DNA from: Melanocharis versteri
Taxonomy: Eukaryota > Chordata > Aves > Passeriformes > Melanocharitidae
Direction: 5' to 3'
NCBI GenBank assembly: GCA_013397845.1
Contig: VZTG01001081.1
Coordinates: forward strand, 62,001 to 126,000
DNA: 64,000 nt
Shown here piece by piece: positions 13,601-24,257 of this stretch. The translations under genes and the position numbers were made by a program. How positions within the stretch are numbered: position 1 is the stretch's first letter; every line of letters starts with the position of its first letter. The notes under the pieces are model-generated. The model searched no databases. It saw nothing but the letters and a program-made list of their open reading frames with translations, and had not been told where the DNA came from.

Positions 13601-16600
13601 CAGTATAGTTTCCCTATGGGAATAACTGGAAAGAACTTCAGCTCTTGAAACTCTGGGAAAACACACCTCAGCCCCATGGGTCTGGGCATATTGTACCTAC
13701 AAAAGGGTTACACAGACTTTGCCCTACAGAGGCTACCAAATGTTGAATGTTGGTGCATGACTGTGTTTTCATCCTGCAGGAAATAATAGACAAATTCTAT
13801 TTTTTTAATGTTTTTACAGTCATCCAAAGAATCTGTTCCAAGCTGTGGTATACTGTTTTACAGTTAATTTTGGTGATGTTTGGGATGAGGCCAGATTACT
13901 AAATGTGCAATGCAATAGTAATAATGTTTCTATAATTTATCTTGAGCTCTGTATCTGGTAGGTTATTGCTATTAACAAACAAACAGATCTGCAGTGGGTG
14001 TGTTAAGATATTACCTATGCCTTGTGCAAGGGTGTGCTTTGCTCTGAATAGTGATGCTAAAAATGGCGTAATATTGTGTTCTCTAATGAGGGTCACTTAA
14101 GGAAAACTAAACTTGGTTTGCAAATGAAGTCTTCTGCATTGGAGCACAGTAGATTTAGCCTGGATTGACATTTCAGGGAGAGTATTCCCTCTTGATGGCT
14201 CAGTCTGTCACCCGTAATCAACATTATAAACTCCCATGGGTATGCTTTCATCAAAAGAAAACAAAATGAACTGTTAATGAGTCTTTGAGCAGTGCCTTTG
14301 CCTCTACCAGGCTTGGAAAGATATAATGGTTTAGAGATCTGTTGGTGTCTTGTCATCTGTCCTAACAGGGAATTGGAATTAATCTCCCCAGGGAGTGACC
14401 TCCACAAAATGCCTGACAATGAGAGGAAATGAAGCACAAACTGCTGTGGTTCTGGTGCAGAACAGAGCACAGTAGCTGAAGAGATGAATTCTGACATTGC
14501 TTAAGGGCAGCACTGTTTTAAAATTTGAACAATTGCATCTGGGGTAATCCTAATAGCCATAATCCCAATAATCTGAAATCCAGAGCAGAACCAATACTAA
14601 ACAACCTATTTCTAGTTGTGATTTCAGCTCTGGTTTGATGAGGGTTTGCAAGTTCCACTCTGGTGACTCTCAGCAGTTGAGTGAATAATAAAAAATTACT
14701 GCCTTGATATGAATGCCAAAGGTGTCTTGTTCTAATTTCTTACCTCTTTTGAATTGTAGTTGTTGACCTCCTTTACTGGCGAGACATTAAGAAGACCGGG
14801 GTGGTGTTTGGAGCCAGCTTGTTCCTGCTGCTCTCATTAACAGTGTTCAGCATTGTGAGCGTCACAGCCTACATTGCCCTGGCCCTGCTCTCTGTCACCA
14901 TCAGCTTTAGGATATACAAGGGAGTTATCCAGGCAATCCAGAAGTCCGATGAGGGCCACCCCTTCAGGTGAGATTTTTCTTTTAATTAAGCAAAATTGCA
15001 TTGTTTTGGAGAGCAGCGGTGTTGGTGCTTCCAGAAGCAGTGGGTGACACGTGCTGGAAGATGTTGTGTAATAATGTAAATAGACTCTACACTGAAAAAT
15101 GTGTTCCCCACTTTCAGATTTTCTCAGGATTCATACAGTAAGTACAGAAAATGGACTGAGGGCTTGATACAAGGGATGGAGAAAACAGAATAAATGTAGC
15201 AGGATTTAAACCATGACAAGGGGCTACTTTAATCTTTTTGAAACTTTTAAGAATGCCCTTAAAATGTGTGGTTTAGTGTGCAGCAGTACAGCTGTGCTCC
15301 CCACTTGCAAGGCTGCCCTGTCAGTGACAGGATCCAGGTACCCACTGCTGCAAAGCTGCCTCTTAAGAGAAATAAAACCTTATTAATCTGTTGGAGGGCG
15401 TGTAGGAGTGTGTGTTTCCTGTTTCCCTGCCAGCCCTGTCCCACTCTGCCCAGCCATGCTTCTCCCTGTTACTAATGAGTGAAGTAGCTCAGTCTCCCCT
15501 TGCAGCCTTCAGAAGGTCCTGTTTGCCCCTCTGTCTACAGGCCTCTTACTAGTTTTGTAGTATTCTCTTCTTCCCATCTCCTGTAAGGCAAACCAATATG
15601 TTTCTGTAGGTTTCCCTCCATTCCTCCCAGACCATGTGCAGTGGCTCCTTTTCCAGTGGAAGCCAGCAAGGGGGACAAAATTCTGGGGAAAAACACCCTC
15701 TCATTAGGGTGAATATTCCCTGTTGAAATCTTGTTTGTTTCTCATTATCCAAACAACAATTTCAAGTTTTTTCTTAGCAAGAGCAAGCAGAACTTGTTCT
15801 ACTTGTGCTCTTTCTGCAGTTTATTTCTAAAACTACTGATATTCCTAAGTAGCTTCCAGACATTCTTGCCCAGCATACATGGTTGCTTATTTTTTTCTGT
15901 ATAGCTTAGCTACAGGAGGGATATTTTTACTTGAAAAATCCTGAGAAGAGTTGGATTTTTGCAGCAGGTACTGAGTATCCTGTGGATGAGCTGGGAGTGG
16001 TGAGCAGATGGCAGCCAAGGGTGGATGGCAGAATGTAGCCTTGAAATGGCCACTTGCTGCAGTTACCATTTGAAGTATTTTCATTTGTCTTGGACTTGCC
16101 ACAAGGTCACGTTTAGCTTTGCCTTAAATGACATACATGGGAGCATTGTGCTATTTTCTTATTAAAAGAACCCAAACAAAACCACCCCAAAGCAGAATCC
16201 CCCTAAACAAAAGATTAACAACTGTAGAATGAGCTCCCTGTTACAGATGTGCTGCATTGCTCCTTCTGTCTCCAGCATGCACATTAGATAATAATTTGTA
16301 CTTCGTTTAAAGACTGCAAATTGCCATAGCCACTGCAACTACAGATAAAAGTGACAGTGGAGTGGAAAGGACATATAACCAGATAGGGGTTTATATCTGT
16401 AAGTAAAAGAACTTCTCTTACTAGCTGTAAGAATTTTTCCTAGCAAATGAGAAATTTAACTCATTTTGCTGTGCAATAGTGTGTTACAGCTTAATGGTGA
16501 CACCACAAGGGCCTTCTAGGGGCAGAGATGGATATATTGCTTTTGTAGGATTTCTTTTCCTTGTCTTAGCCTGCCCACCTTTTTAGCCTGGTGCAGATGA

Positions 16601-19600
16601 CTGAGTAAATAGCATTGAGGAAAAAATGGTTCGCTAAGAATAACTTAGGTCAGTTCTGTTCTGTGCTTTCAGCATTCCTCATGTGGTGAAGTTTGTTTCT
16701 CTATAACACAAAAAGGAGGTTCTGTTGATACTGTATCTAAGACACAGATCTTGTTTGCAGCATTGTTACAGTGAGCTTTCCTGCTGTCTCCTGCAGGGCT
16801 TACCTGGACTCGGATGTGGCCGTGTCGGAGGAGCTCATCCAGAAGTACAGCAATGTCGTGCTGGGCCACGTGAACGGCACCGTCCGGGAGCTGCGGCGCC
16901 TCTTCCTCGTCGATGACCTGGTGGATTCCCTCAAGGTGAGTTTGCCTCTGTGAGGACATTGCTGCTGACCTGGGTTAGCAAAGCCTGCTGGTCCTTGCAG
17001 AGTGAACAGTGGCTCTGGTTAGGTAAATAACGAGGTGTAGTTTGCCCGTGGAAGTGTTCGGCACAGGGCTGGATATCCAGTGCTGCCTGCACTGACAGGG
17101 GTAACTGTAAAGGACAACTTGATCTGCACATGGACAGAGCAGTAAAAGAAATGGAAAGCAGAAATAAGCTGTGGCTGCCTGCAGCTCCATGTTCCAACTC
17201 CTTGCTGGTGCCTCTCACAGCAGGAATCTTCTAAAAAAACAAGCCATGCTCCAGTCTGGGCATTGGGGGTGCGTCAGTGGTGTGTGTGTCCCTCTGTAAA
17301 ACCTGGCTCTGGGCTAGATTGTCCCAGCCTGGTTTGGAGTTGGTTTTCTGTTTGTGGTTAATGCACAGCTCCCTGTCTCAAACAGGAGTTCTCGTTCTGC
17401 TTTCTGCTGGAATAGTGGGGACTGAGTGATGCCCTTAGGTTACTGGGAAGGTGGACACTTGTTCCAGCCCCTGGATTTGGAAATGAAAGCTGCTACTTTC
17501 CGTGATAGGAATTACTGAAATGGGGTTTGCAAAATACGCGGTGTGAGCAGTGCTGTTTGAGTACATCCATGTAAAATTTAATGGGATTTATTGAGGGTGG
17601 CAGAGTACAACTGACTGAAGAATAGTAATAAATTAAACAAAATGTAACCAAAAAAAAAAGAAAAAAACAACAAAACACACCAAAAAAGCCCTCCAAAAGA
17701 GAAGAATTGGCTGAAAACCCCTCAGTTTTGTTCTGGAAAACCCTTCAGTTTTGCTCTGGGAGAATTATATTCTCTCCTTTCAAGCTCTAATCGCCTTTCT
17801 TTGTTTTGGAAACTGGTGTTTCCTTTACCCAGTACAGTGTGTTGTCCACTTCTTTTTCAGTTTGCTTAATCTTCTTGAAAAAAACTTGCATTTATCGTGC
17901 AGTAAATCCCCTTACTTAGTGCTTTGTAAAGTCTTTTGAGTTGTTGTGGAGTTGGGGGAGGGGTTCCTTGTGAAATATGGGGAAAACCAGGAAGGCTGTC
18001 CAAGCCTTTGTTGTATTTGTGCAATAGAAATCTGCAGGCAGATCTCGGAATCTTACCCAGAGTTTGTAGATCCAGTTTCTCATTATGCTGCAAGTTAAAC
18101 ACAGTGCCAGAAAAGCTATGCCTGATGCCCTGCAATGCTCCTGCAGTGAGGCAGTTCCCTCTGGAAGCAAGAGAAGGTGTAAGGGGTCTCTGCTGTTCCT
18201 GGGACAGATCTCTTTTCTCAGGAGGGAGAGAGGAGGTGGAGTATTGGCCTGGGGATTGTGCAATGATCTCCCTGCTCCTAAAGGGCTCTGCAGGAAAAGG
18301 CTTTTTAGGAGCTGGTTGTGCATTCTTTTTCTGGTTGTTTCTTGAGATGTGATCAATAGCGCTGCTGCCTAAGTCCTGTTTGGATCTGATTATCGACAGC
18401 ACAGAAAGACTCGGAATCATAGGGTCGCTGGTGTTTCTGATTAAGCCCTTTGTGATCTGTGCCTTGGTCTGAGCTGGGAGACTTCTCACACTTTTTGTGT
18501 AGAGATCCCAACCCCTTGCAGTGAAGAAGGAAGCAGTGAGCAGCCAGCTGCTGTTCCAGTGAACACTGGTCTAAAAACAAGGCCTTCTGGAGGAATTATG
18601 TTAGAAGCAGAATTAATTCCAGCCAGAATATCTTCAAGGCACTCTAATCACTTAAAATACTACAGTCCATAGGAAAGACGTGTTTATTCAGCTGAACTAA
18701 TTCATTTCCCCTCTCTCCTTCTGACATTTAAACCGGTTTATGTAGGTTAATTAGTCTAATTTATGGTAGTTGGAAAAAACCCTTTATCAGAAACCAGTGA
18801 ATGTCAGGACAGTTCACAAGCACAAGTTACTGATTTTGAAGAGTTTGTGCTCGAGGAGAACATTGGGATTCCAGGGTCTTATGTAATATAATGGCCCTGG
18901 TTAAAAAAATAAAAATATCTTGGCTTGTGTAGTTTAAACATCTTCACTATAGGAAACCACACGTTTGTGTATAATTCGAGTTACAGAGCTCTAATGTAGA
19001 AAATGTCTGCAGGTCAGTTTATTGTGCGTAATAGTTCTGACTGTAAAATCTGTCTTGTTAAGTATTTTTTCTTCTTTATTAAACAATGCTTCTGTCAGGG
19101 AAGTCTTAAAATGGACTCTAAATATTTATGCGGCACAAGGAGAAATTCCTCACAGCTCTTGAGGAGTAATTCCAGAGGAGCCCTTGCCAGAGCCCCAGGA
19201 GAAGCTGCGTTTTGTCTTGGTAAAGGCTGTGCTGGCACTGGGCACGGCTGCTCTTGCACTTGCTCAGCTGAGGCTTTGAGGAGCAGAGCTCTGTATTCTG
19301 AGCATTCTAGAGCAGAGAAGGCACATGGGGCACTTCTGAATTTGCCTGTTTTGGCTGGCAAAACTGGGTTCAGTCCATCAGCCACACAGGGCTTTCACTG
19401 ATGTACACGTCCTTGGAAGGGTCAGGCCAAGCTTCGCTCCTGAGCTTCCCCTCATCCCGAGCAGGTGGGAGAGACAGTATCAGCTCTGGAAGTGGATCCT
19501 GGGCTGCCTTCTGCTTTTTTTTTTTTCCCCTTGTCTTAGAGCTTTATTTAGAGCTGCTTCAGGGAAGTTTTTTTGTGTTTTAAAGGTCTCTTAGGTGTGT

Positions 19601-22600
19601 TTCAGGTAAGCCTTGTTGTGTTTGTGAGGGTCTCTGGGTTTGCATAGTTTGTAAGGAAAAGAAAATAGAGCCCAGTAAGTTAATGTGGGGTCGAGATGGA
19701 CTCCAGAATCAATAATCCTGGGAGAGCTGCCTGAAGTGTCAGAAGGGTGGAGAGAGAGGAGTTGTGAGATCAGGGTCCCTCTCCCACCCAGTACCATAAA
19801 CGAAGGGGATTAAAACCTGCACATGCAGCAGTTTATGGTTCTACCTTGATGCCGCTCTGGACAGACTTTGGGTGGAGAAAAGCTTGTGGACTCAAATGTG
19901 AACTCCTGGATTTTGCTCTTTCTTGAGCCATAAATTCAGTGCTCACTAAATAGGATACTTCTGATAGTTGTTGGACTTCGGGACCGATTTGTGTCTTCTT
20001 ACCCCTGTGCTTACATAAAGTCCTATTTTCTGCCCTGGGCAGAGTCATCAGCAGTGTTTCTGGCTGCTGAGCTGGCTAAGTGGTGCTGAGCTTCAGGAAT
20101 TGTGTCCATGGGGAGCAGGTCATGGATCGCTGTTGGGATGCAGTGGAACCATTGTGAACCATCACCCACTCGGGGGCTCTTTGCCCAGTGCAAGTTGGTG
20201 CTTTCCTTCCTCTCTGGGGGATGTGCTGCACGGACAGGCTGCTCCAGCACGGAAATGTTTGCTCCATTAAAATGCCTGGTGCAAAGAGGTCAGCTCCAGG
20301 CTCACCCTGGCATTCCAGGGCAGAACTGGGCTGGGGTTTGAATCAATCATGAGGGAGTTTGGTGAAATCTGCTTTCTTTTCCTTGAGAAACCTGCCAGAA
20401 TCCTTCAGTGGGAATGCAGCTTCTGGGAATGGTGCAGCCTCTCCGAGGGTTAACTCTGTGCCCCTCCCTGGTGCTGCTTTGTCACATCTCAAAAGTGCTG
20501 ACAGATAAAGAACTGCATCACTTGCAGTTAATGCACCTGAATTTTGAACAGGATCAGTTGTGAGTGAAGCTCTTGAAATCAACTCAATTTCATCGCAGGG
20601 GTCATGGAATTAAACTTGTATTGATTGTCATGCCCTTATCTTGTTGCTGGCTGTTGATTTTGTTCAGTTTGGATATTTTACATCTTTTGATAAGTGGAAA
20701 TTGGATGTTGGGATACATAAGTTCAGAGTACCTTGGCTGCAGGCCAGTTACCAGGATCCTGGCCCACACCCACAGTCCTGCACCATGCATTGTTTTCCCT
20801 GCCAGCACTTTGTACCCATCCTTCCCTTGGGTGCAGCTCCTGCTGCCGGGTGTGTTTCCACCTTGGGTTTTTCACTGCACCCAGGTCTGCTCTCCCTGGT
20901 GCCAGTGCCAGCCTTCCATGGTGTCTGTCCATGGTTCTGCTGGAAAACAGCCCCATGTGCTAAGCTGACCAAGGGCTGGGGGTTTCTGCTTCTTTAGCAA
21001 GGAATAAACACTGGGAAAGCTGCTGTTCCTGGCTGCTGCTCAGCCCTGCAACTCTAGAAGAAAGCGGCTGATTTTCCTTGGGAGGAATCCTACCCCGAAA
21101 TAGAGCTGGCAGCCCTCGGCCCCCTCCCACTGCTATAGGTCAGAGGTGTGCCTGGGACACTCCACCTGGCACTAAGTGTGGGCAGACCTTTGTGTGGAGC
21201 TGGGAAAAGTGGAGCCTGTGTCCCACTGGGAGCAGGACAAGTGCTGTCAGCAGGGAGGGGGAATGGGGCTGGGATAGGGAGCCAGCAATGATGACAGTGT
21301 GGGGCTTTAGGGATGTCTTTGCTTCTGAGCTTGGCTCTGACCTGGAGCCAGCTTCCATGTTAGGGCACTGTTGACTCCTCTCTTTTCCTAAACATTTTAA
21401 TATCCAAAGTGCCTTTGGGTTTTTTGAAGGAGAAAAGGTAAATCAGGCCCACCCTACCCCATTACCTTCCAGACAGGCTTTTCCTGATGTGACAGAGCCT
21501 CTGCCTTGTCTGGTCAGAGCATAGCTGGGTGTGTGGGTGGACACTCGGGGGGCAGCAGGACCACCACACACACAAGTGACCTCCTTTCTCTCTGGCTCTC
21601 ATGCACCAGCCCTTTGGCCTCTCCTAGCCTGGCCTGTCCCCTCTCTGGAGGATGGGAGGTAGGAACTGTTTGCCTATCATTCCTCACCATGGAATTGGCA
21701 GAGCCTTGGGAAGGCACAGGGCAGTGTTTGGTCACTGCTGCCTCGGGCTGAATTCAGCCCCGTGACCTGGAGGCAGGGGCCCACATATCCCATTACTGAA
21801 TCCTTCAGCCATCTCATCACCCAGCTCTGGTTACAGGAGGTGTACAAGGGTGAAGTGCACTTTGGGGCTGTTTCATTTGTTATTTGTGTTTACAGCAAGC
21901 TGTGGGGTGTCCTGGTCACAGACTGCGTGCTGACGGGCTCTTTTTCCCTTGCAGTTCGCAGTGTTGATGTGGGTTTTCACTTATGTTGGTGCCTTGTTCA
22001 ATGGTCTGACATTACTGATCCTGGGTAAGTGAATTGCGTTACACACCTGGCACACAAAATTACCCTGGGGAAGCAGAGGGGCCTGGTCAACACTGGGAGG
22101 CTGAGCCTGTAGCCTTGAGGTGCACTTTTAGGTCCTTTTTTTTTGATAACAAAATGGAACAGGTCATTTGAGTTGTGTTGTTGAATTCCTTGAGGTTGCT
22201 GATTTCCAGACATTACACTGTTTATAGGCAGGTTTCTTGTGCTTGTCCCTGCCAGGACAAGCCTGCCCTGAATGTCATTGCTTTGCTGGGACTTTGGAGG
22301 AGGTGCAGGATCTGTCCCACTGCAGGATTTAATTTCTTGTATCTCAGAGCAGGCTGGCTTCATGTGTCAGAACCAACTGATGCCTGAGCAGCCTTTGAGA
22401 AGAATTTGCATAACCCACAGTGAAAAAGTGACCTGTGACCAGACTTACAGTACTGTTGCTGAGACCTGGAGAACAGCCCAGGCTCTCCTTAATAGGGATT
22501 ATTGAATTTACTGGCCAACAGTTGGTGCATGGGGCTTTTAGTTATTCCTTTTTCTTGTACCTTTTTGCAAGACATCTCAAGGTGTGGAAACCAGTCTTTG

Positions 22601-24257
22601 TTCTGTCTGAACAGCATCCCTGTTGTCAATATTTATACATTTGATGTGCTCTTTTCCAGCTTTGATTTCGCTCTTCAGTGTTCCTGTTATTTATGAGAGA
22701 CATCAGGTGAGTGTTTAAAAGAATTCATTAAATGTTTCATAAAATCAGCTCAATTGAAGCGAAATTGGAAACAAATAATTAATTAATTTCAGTCTTCCGA
22801 AATATTTAAAGCCTTTAAAAATAGGCCTTTACCCAGGAGCCAGGGAGCGCTAGTTCAGTTTGAAGTTCAGACTGTGCGTGCTTTCCCTTTTCCTTCTTGG
22901 TGGAAGTGGAAGAGGTTTCCCCAGCAAACAGCTCTGGAAAAGGCCTGATGAGCTTGGAGGCCTTTTCTGTTGGTCCAGCTTTAGTCAGGACTGGAGCAGC
23001 ACTGGGCATGGTGTGTTTATACTGCTGTACCTTTTGGAGTTGATATTCAGGATTGGTTTCCCAAAGCTCTGTGGAATTTGTAGCCCTGGCAAAAACAGAA
23101 GGTGGGAACTGCTTGGCCCAGTCCAGTGCTGCTCTTGTGGAGAGACTCCCATGTAAACGGAGGAGGGAGGAAGGAGCCAAAGTGAAATGCTTCTGATTAA
23201 ATTATGGCCAGGGCTGTCTTGGGCAGGTCATTGCACAGGAGGGGGGAGCCAGCTCTGGCTTAGCCGTTCGTCTCCCCTTTCAGCAGCAAGGCTGCCGTGG
23301 GGCTGGGACTGGGGGGAGGCAGGAGCAGATGGCAGAGCCTCATGGGCTCCTGTCTGGGCTCCTCCTCCACCGGGAAAGGGAGCCCTGGAGCCCCAAGGCA
23401 GGAGCATGGACAGTGTGTGGGGCTTAGCCCGAGCTGCTCAATCCTCTGGCCGGGCTGCAGCCTAAGCTGGTTACCCTGCCCAGCCCAGCTAAGCAGCTTT
23501 GCTGCTCTGTGGGGCCCAGAGGGGGCCCGGCCCTGCACCCGCACTGGGGCCTGATGGACCAGGGAGAAGCCAGGGATTGATTCCTTTGGGGCTTTGCCCA
23601 CTGTGCCCTCTGGTGGGTGCATTCCTGGAGTTCTGGCATTACACTGGGAAATACCTCTGGCTGAGCTCCCATTTCCCCCCAAGTTCAGTGGGACTCTGCC
23701 AGGCTGCAAAGGGGGAGCTGGGCTGTAACTTCTGTCTGCTTCAATTCCAGGCCCAAATCGACCATTACCTGGGACTCGTGAACAAGAATGTCAAAGATGC
23801 CATGGCAAAGTGAGTTGGCTTGGGTTTATTCATTTCCCTTTGGACTGATGACAGTTCCTGGCACATGTGACACTCCTGTCTAGGACTAAGTGCTCTTCCA
23901 TGTGCCAGGCCAGGGAGGGAAAGGGTCTCTAACTCTGGACTGGTTAGGAAATGAGCCCTTTTATTGCTATGCTGTATTGAAATGAGCCTATATTATTTCT
24001 AATAGAAATCTGTGTATTTCAACCCATTGGTGACACCTGAGCCCCTCAGCAGGTGCAACTGAGGGGGCAATGAGGAATTCAGCAGTTTCATTGGGCTCTG
24101 AGTATAAAGCTGTGTTGTGAGGGTTCTTGTCACATGTTGATGTTTCTAAGACTCTGTTTAACCTTCTTTTTTGTCTGTTACTCAAACTTACTTTTGTCTG
24201 TTTCCTTCTTGCAGGATCCAAGCAAAGATCCCGGGGTTGAAGCGCAAAACTGAATAA
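1..24257 (+). CDS. RTN4: Reticulon-4 (Nogo), long Nogo-A form, 5' end outside window
   Basis: RTN4 is an ER membrane protein that bends membranes into tubules; its long Nogo-A form also inhibits neurite growth through the Nogo-66 loop and the Nogo-A-specific region. Here the coding parts are 1-1651, 14760-14967, 16797-16935, 21955-22024, 22660-22706, 23751-23809 and 24215-24257. All junctions are GT-AG and the reading phase is continuous, giving 738 residues in the window. The first 550 residues are the acidic Nogo-A-specific region (LTPDLVQEAYE, YISIACDLIK and KIPLQMEEL are recognisable). The last 188 are the reticulon-homology domain: two long hydrophobic hairpins flanking the 66-residue loop, and a lysine-rich C terminus (KRKTE) like the mammalian ER-retention tail. 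The exons encoding the true N terminus lie upstream of the window. EML6 follows tail to tail. Confidence 0.97.
2288..2335 (+). repeat. Perfect 24-bp tandem duplication
   Basis: Two identical head-to-tail copies (2288-2311 and 2312-2335). Each contains a pyrimidine run followed by CAG and GTGGGG, which looks like a splice acceptor placed directly against a weak donor. Confidence 0.9.
4204..4248 (+). repeat. T-rich tract ending in a C run
   Basis: Low-complexity run of mostly T with single G interruptions, followed by seven C. No other feature is associated with it. Confidence 0.85.
7590..7966 (+). promoter_or_regulatory. RTN4: GC-rich island, putative Nogo-C promoter and 5' UTR
   Basis: A sharp rise in GC and CpG inside an AT-rich intron, ending just before the Nogo-C start codon. 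It contains a 23-bp tandem repeat (7671-7736) and two CAGCTG E-boxes (7827-7832 and 7956-7961). A TATA-like TATTTAAA sits just upstream at 7566-7573. Mammalian Nogo-C is known to use its own internal promoter and to be strong in muscle. Assigning these motifs to that role is inference. Confidence 0.65.
7671..7736 (+). repeat. GC-rich 23-bp tandem repeat, about 2.9 copies
   Basis: Copies start at 7671, 7694 and 7717 with the core GCCGGGAGGAGCCGCTCCCT; the third copy has one G-to-A change and diverges at its end. Each unit contains a short inverted repeat (GGAG-CGG / CCGCTCC) that could form a hairpin. It lies in the putative Nogo-C promoter or 5' UTR. Confidence 0.9.
7967..8000 (+). CDS. RTN4: RTN4 Nogo-C-specific first coding exon
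   Basis: Encodes MDSQPSSWKDK plus one base (phase 1) before a GTATTT donor at 8001. The phase matches the G/TT acceptor join at 14760, recreating the V of KVVDLLYWRD. The donor is weak at +5. Exon identity rests on position, phase, similarity to the mammalian leader and the resulting 199-residue length. Confidence 0.9.
7967..24257 (+). CDS. RTN4: Reticulon-4 short isoform, Nogo-C type (199 aa)
   Basis: Joining 7967-8000 to the six shared reticulon exons gives 600 bases, that is 199 codons plus a stop. Mammalian Nogo-C is also 199 residues. The start is MDSQPSSWKDKV followed by VDLLYWRDIKKTG, closely similar to the mammalian Nogo-C N terminus, which has the same WKDKV join. The ATG is in a good context (G at -3 and +4) and an in-frame TAA lies 24 bases upstream with no ATG between, so this start is well determined. 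The product is the reticulon-homology domain with only a short cytosolic leader. It should act in ER tubule shaping without the Nogo-A-specific inhibitory region. Confidence 0.9.
8001..11329 (+). other. RTN4 intron, part 2
   Basis: AT-rich from 8001 to about 10300 with a purine-rich GAAA tract at 9138-9177, then GC-richer unique sequence from about 10350 to 11100. No exon or mobile element was recognised. Open frames up to 176 codons here look like chance, with no domain or splice support. Confidence 0.65.
9138..9177 (+). repeat. GAAA/GGAAA-type microsatellite
   Basis: Imperfect purine-only run of GAAA and GGAAA units within the RTN4 intron. Confidence 0.85.
11330..11537 (+). promoter_or_regulatory. 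RTN4: Second GC-rich patch, putative promoter/5' UTR of an alternative RTN4 first exon
   Basis: A CpG-rich stretch (densest at about 11385-11510, including GGCGGCGCGGCCGCCGCTGG) immediately before the start codon at 11538. AT-rich sequence follows about 50 bases later. The local base composition fits an internal promoter, but no transcript evidence is available here. Confidence 0.45.
11538..11553 (+). CDS. RTN4: Candidate second alternative first exon of RTN4
   Basis: ATG in a good context (A at -3, G at +4) encoding MDAKM plus one base, then a GTTAGT donor at 11554. The phase again fits the acceptor at 14760, giving MDAKMVVDLLYWRD and a 193-residue reticulon. An in-frame TAG lies at 11451 with no ATG between. 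Support comes from context, phase and the adjacent GC island only, and a 16-nt coding exon could arise by chance. Confidence 0.5.
11554..14759 (+). other. RTN4 intron, part 3
   Basis: Mostly unique AT-rich sequence. It holds an AAAAG microsatellite (11634-11661) and a stretch at about 12420-12630 dense in ATTA-type motifs that looks unlike random intron. No exon was recognised before the acceptor at 14758-14759. Confidence 0.65.
11634..11661 (+). repeat. AAAAG microsatellite
   Basis: About five tandem copies of an AAAAG-type unit, 80 bases after the candidate second first exon. Confidence 0.9.
14760..14967 (+). CDS. RTN4: RTN4 reticulon-domain exon 1
   Basis: 208 bases between a TTGTAG acceptor and a GTGAGA donor. 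It encodes VDLLYWRDIKKTG, then the first long hydrophobic hairpin (GASLFLLLSLTVFSIVS onwards to VTISF), then the start of the Nogo-66 loop, RIYKGVIQAIQKSDEGHPF. All RTN4 isoforms should share it. The following intron is 1.8 kb with no feature seen. Confidence 0.98.
16797..16935 (+). CDS. RTN4: RTN4 reticulon-domain exon 2 (rest of Nogo-66 loop)
   Basis: 139 bases between a CTGCAG acceptor and a GTGAGT donor. It encodes AYLDSDVAVSEELIQKYSN, then GHVNGTVRELRRLFLVDDL and VDSLK. The loop is what binds the Nogo receptor in mammals. The NGT sequon occupies the place of the mammalian NCT. Local GC is higher than in the flanking introns, as is usual for coding sequence. Confidence 0.98.
16936..21954 (+). 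other. RTN4 intron (5.0 kb)
   Basis: No exon recognised. The part from about 18680 to 18790 is AT-rich with TTAATTAGTCTAATTTA-like homeodomain-type motifs. The part from about 20700 to 21750 is GC-richer unique sequence. Open frames on either strand, up to 207 codons, carry no recognisable domain. Confidence 0.65.
21955..22024 (+). CDS. RTN4: RTN4 reticulon-domain exon 3
   Basis: 70 bases with a TTGCAG acceptor and GTAAGT donor. It encodes FAVLMWVFTYVGALFNGLTL and LIL, the first half of the second hydrophobic hairpin. The next intron is 635 bases with nothing seen. Confidence 0.97.
22660..22706 (+). CDS. RTN4: RTN4 reticulon-domain exon 4
   Basis: 47 bases with a TTCCAG acceptor and GTGAGT donor. 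It encodes ALISLFSVPVIYERHQ, finishing the second hydrophobic hairpin. It starts in phase 1 and ends in phase 0. A 1.04 kb intron follows; its GC-rich middle (about 23200-23700) holds no recognisable exon. Confidence 0.97.
23751..23809 (+). CDS. RTN4: RTN4 reticulon-domain exon 5
   Basis: 59 bases with a TTCCAG acceptor and GTGAGT donor. It encodes AQIDHYLGLVNKNVKDAMA, the amphipathic segment after the second hairpin. Phase 2 at the end joins AA to the G of the next exon (K). The next intron is 405 bases. Confidence 0.97.
24215..24257 (+). CDS. RTN4: RTN4 last coding exon
   Basis: Starts after a TTGCAG acceptor and encodes IQAKIPGLKRKTE followed by TAA at 24255-24257. The lysine-rich tail corresponds to the ER-retention tail of mammalian reticulon-4 (KRKAE). 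The stop codon overlaps an AATAAA hexamer at 24253-24258. Confidence 0.97.

Noticed and set aside
17866..18489. 207-codon open frame on the - strand in an RTN4 intron
   Set aside because: No recognisable domain, no splice or promoter support, and overlapping open frames of similar quality exist on both strands.
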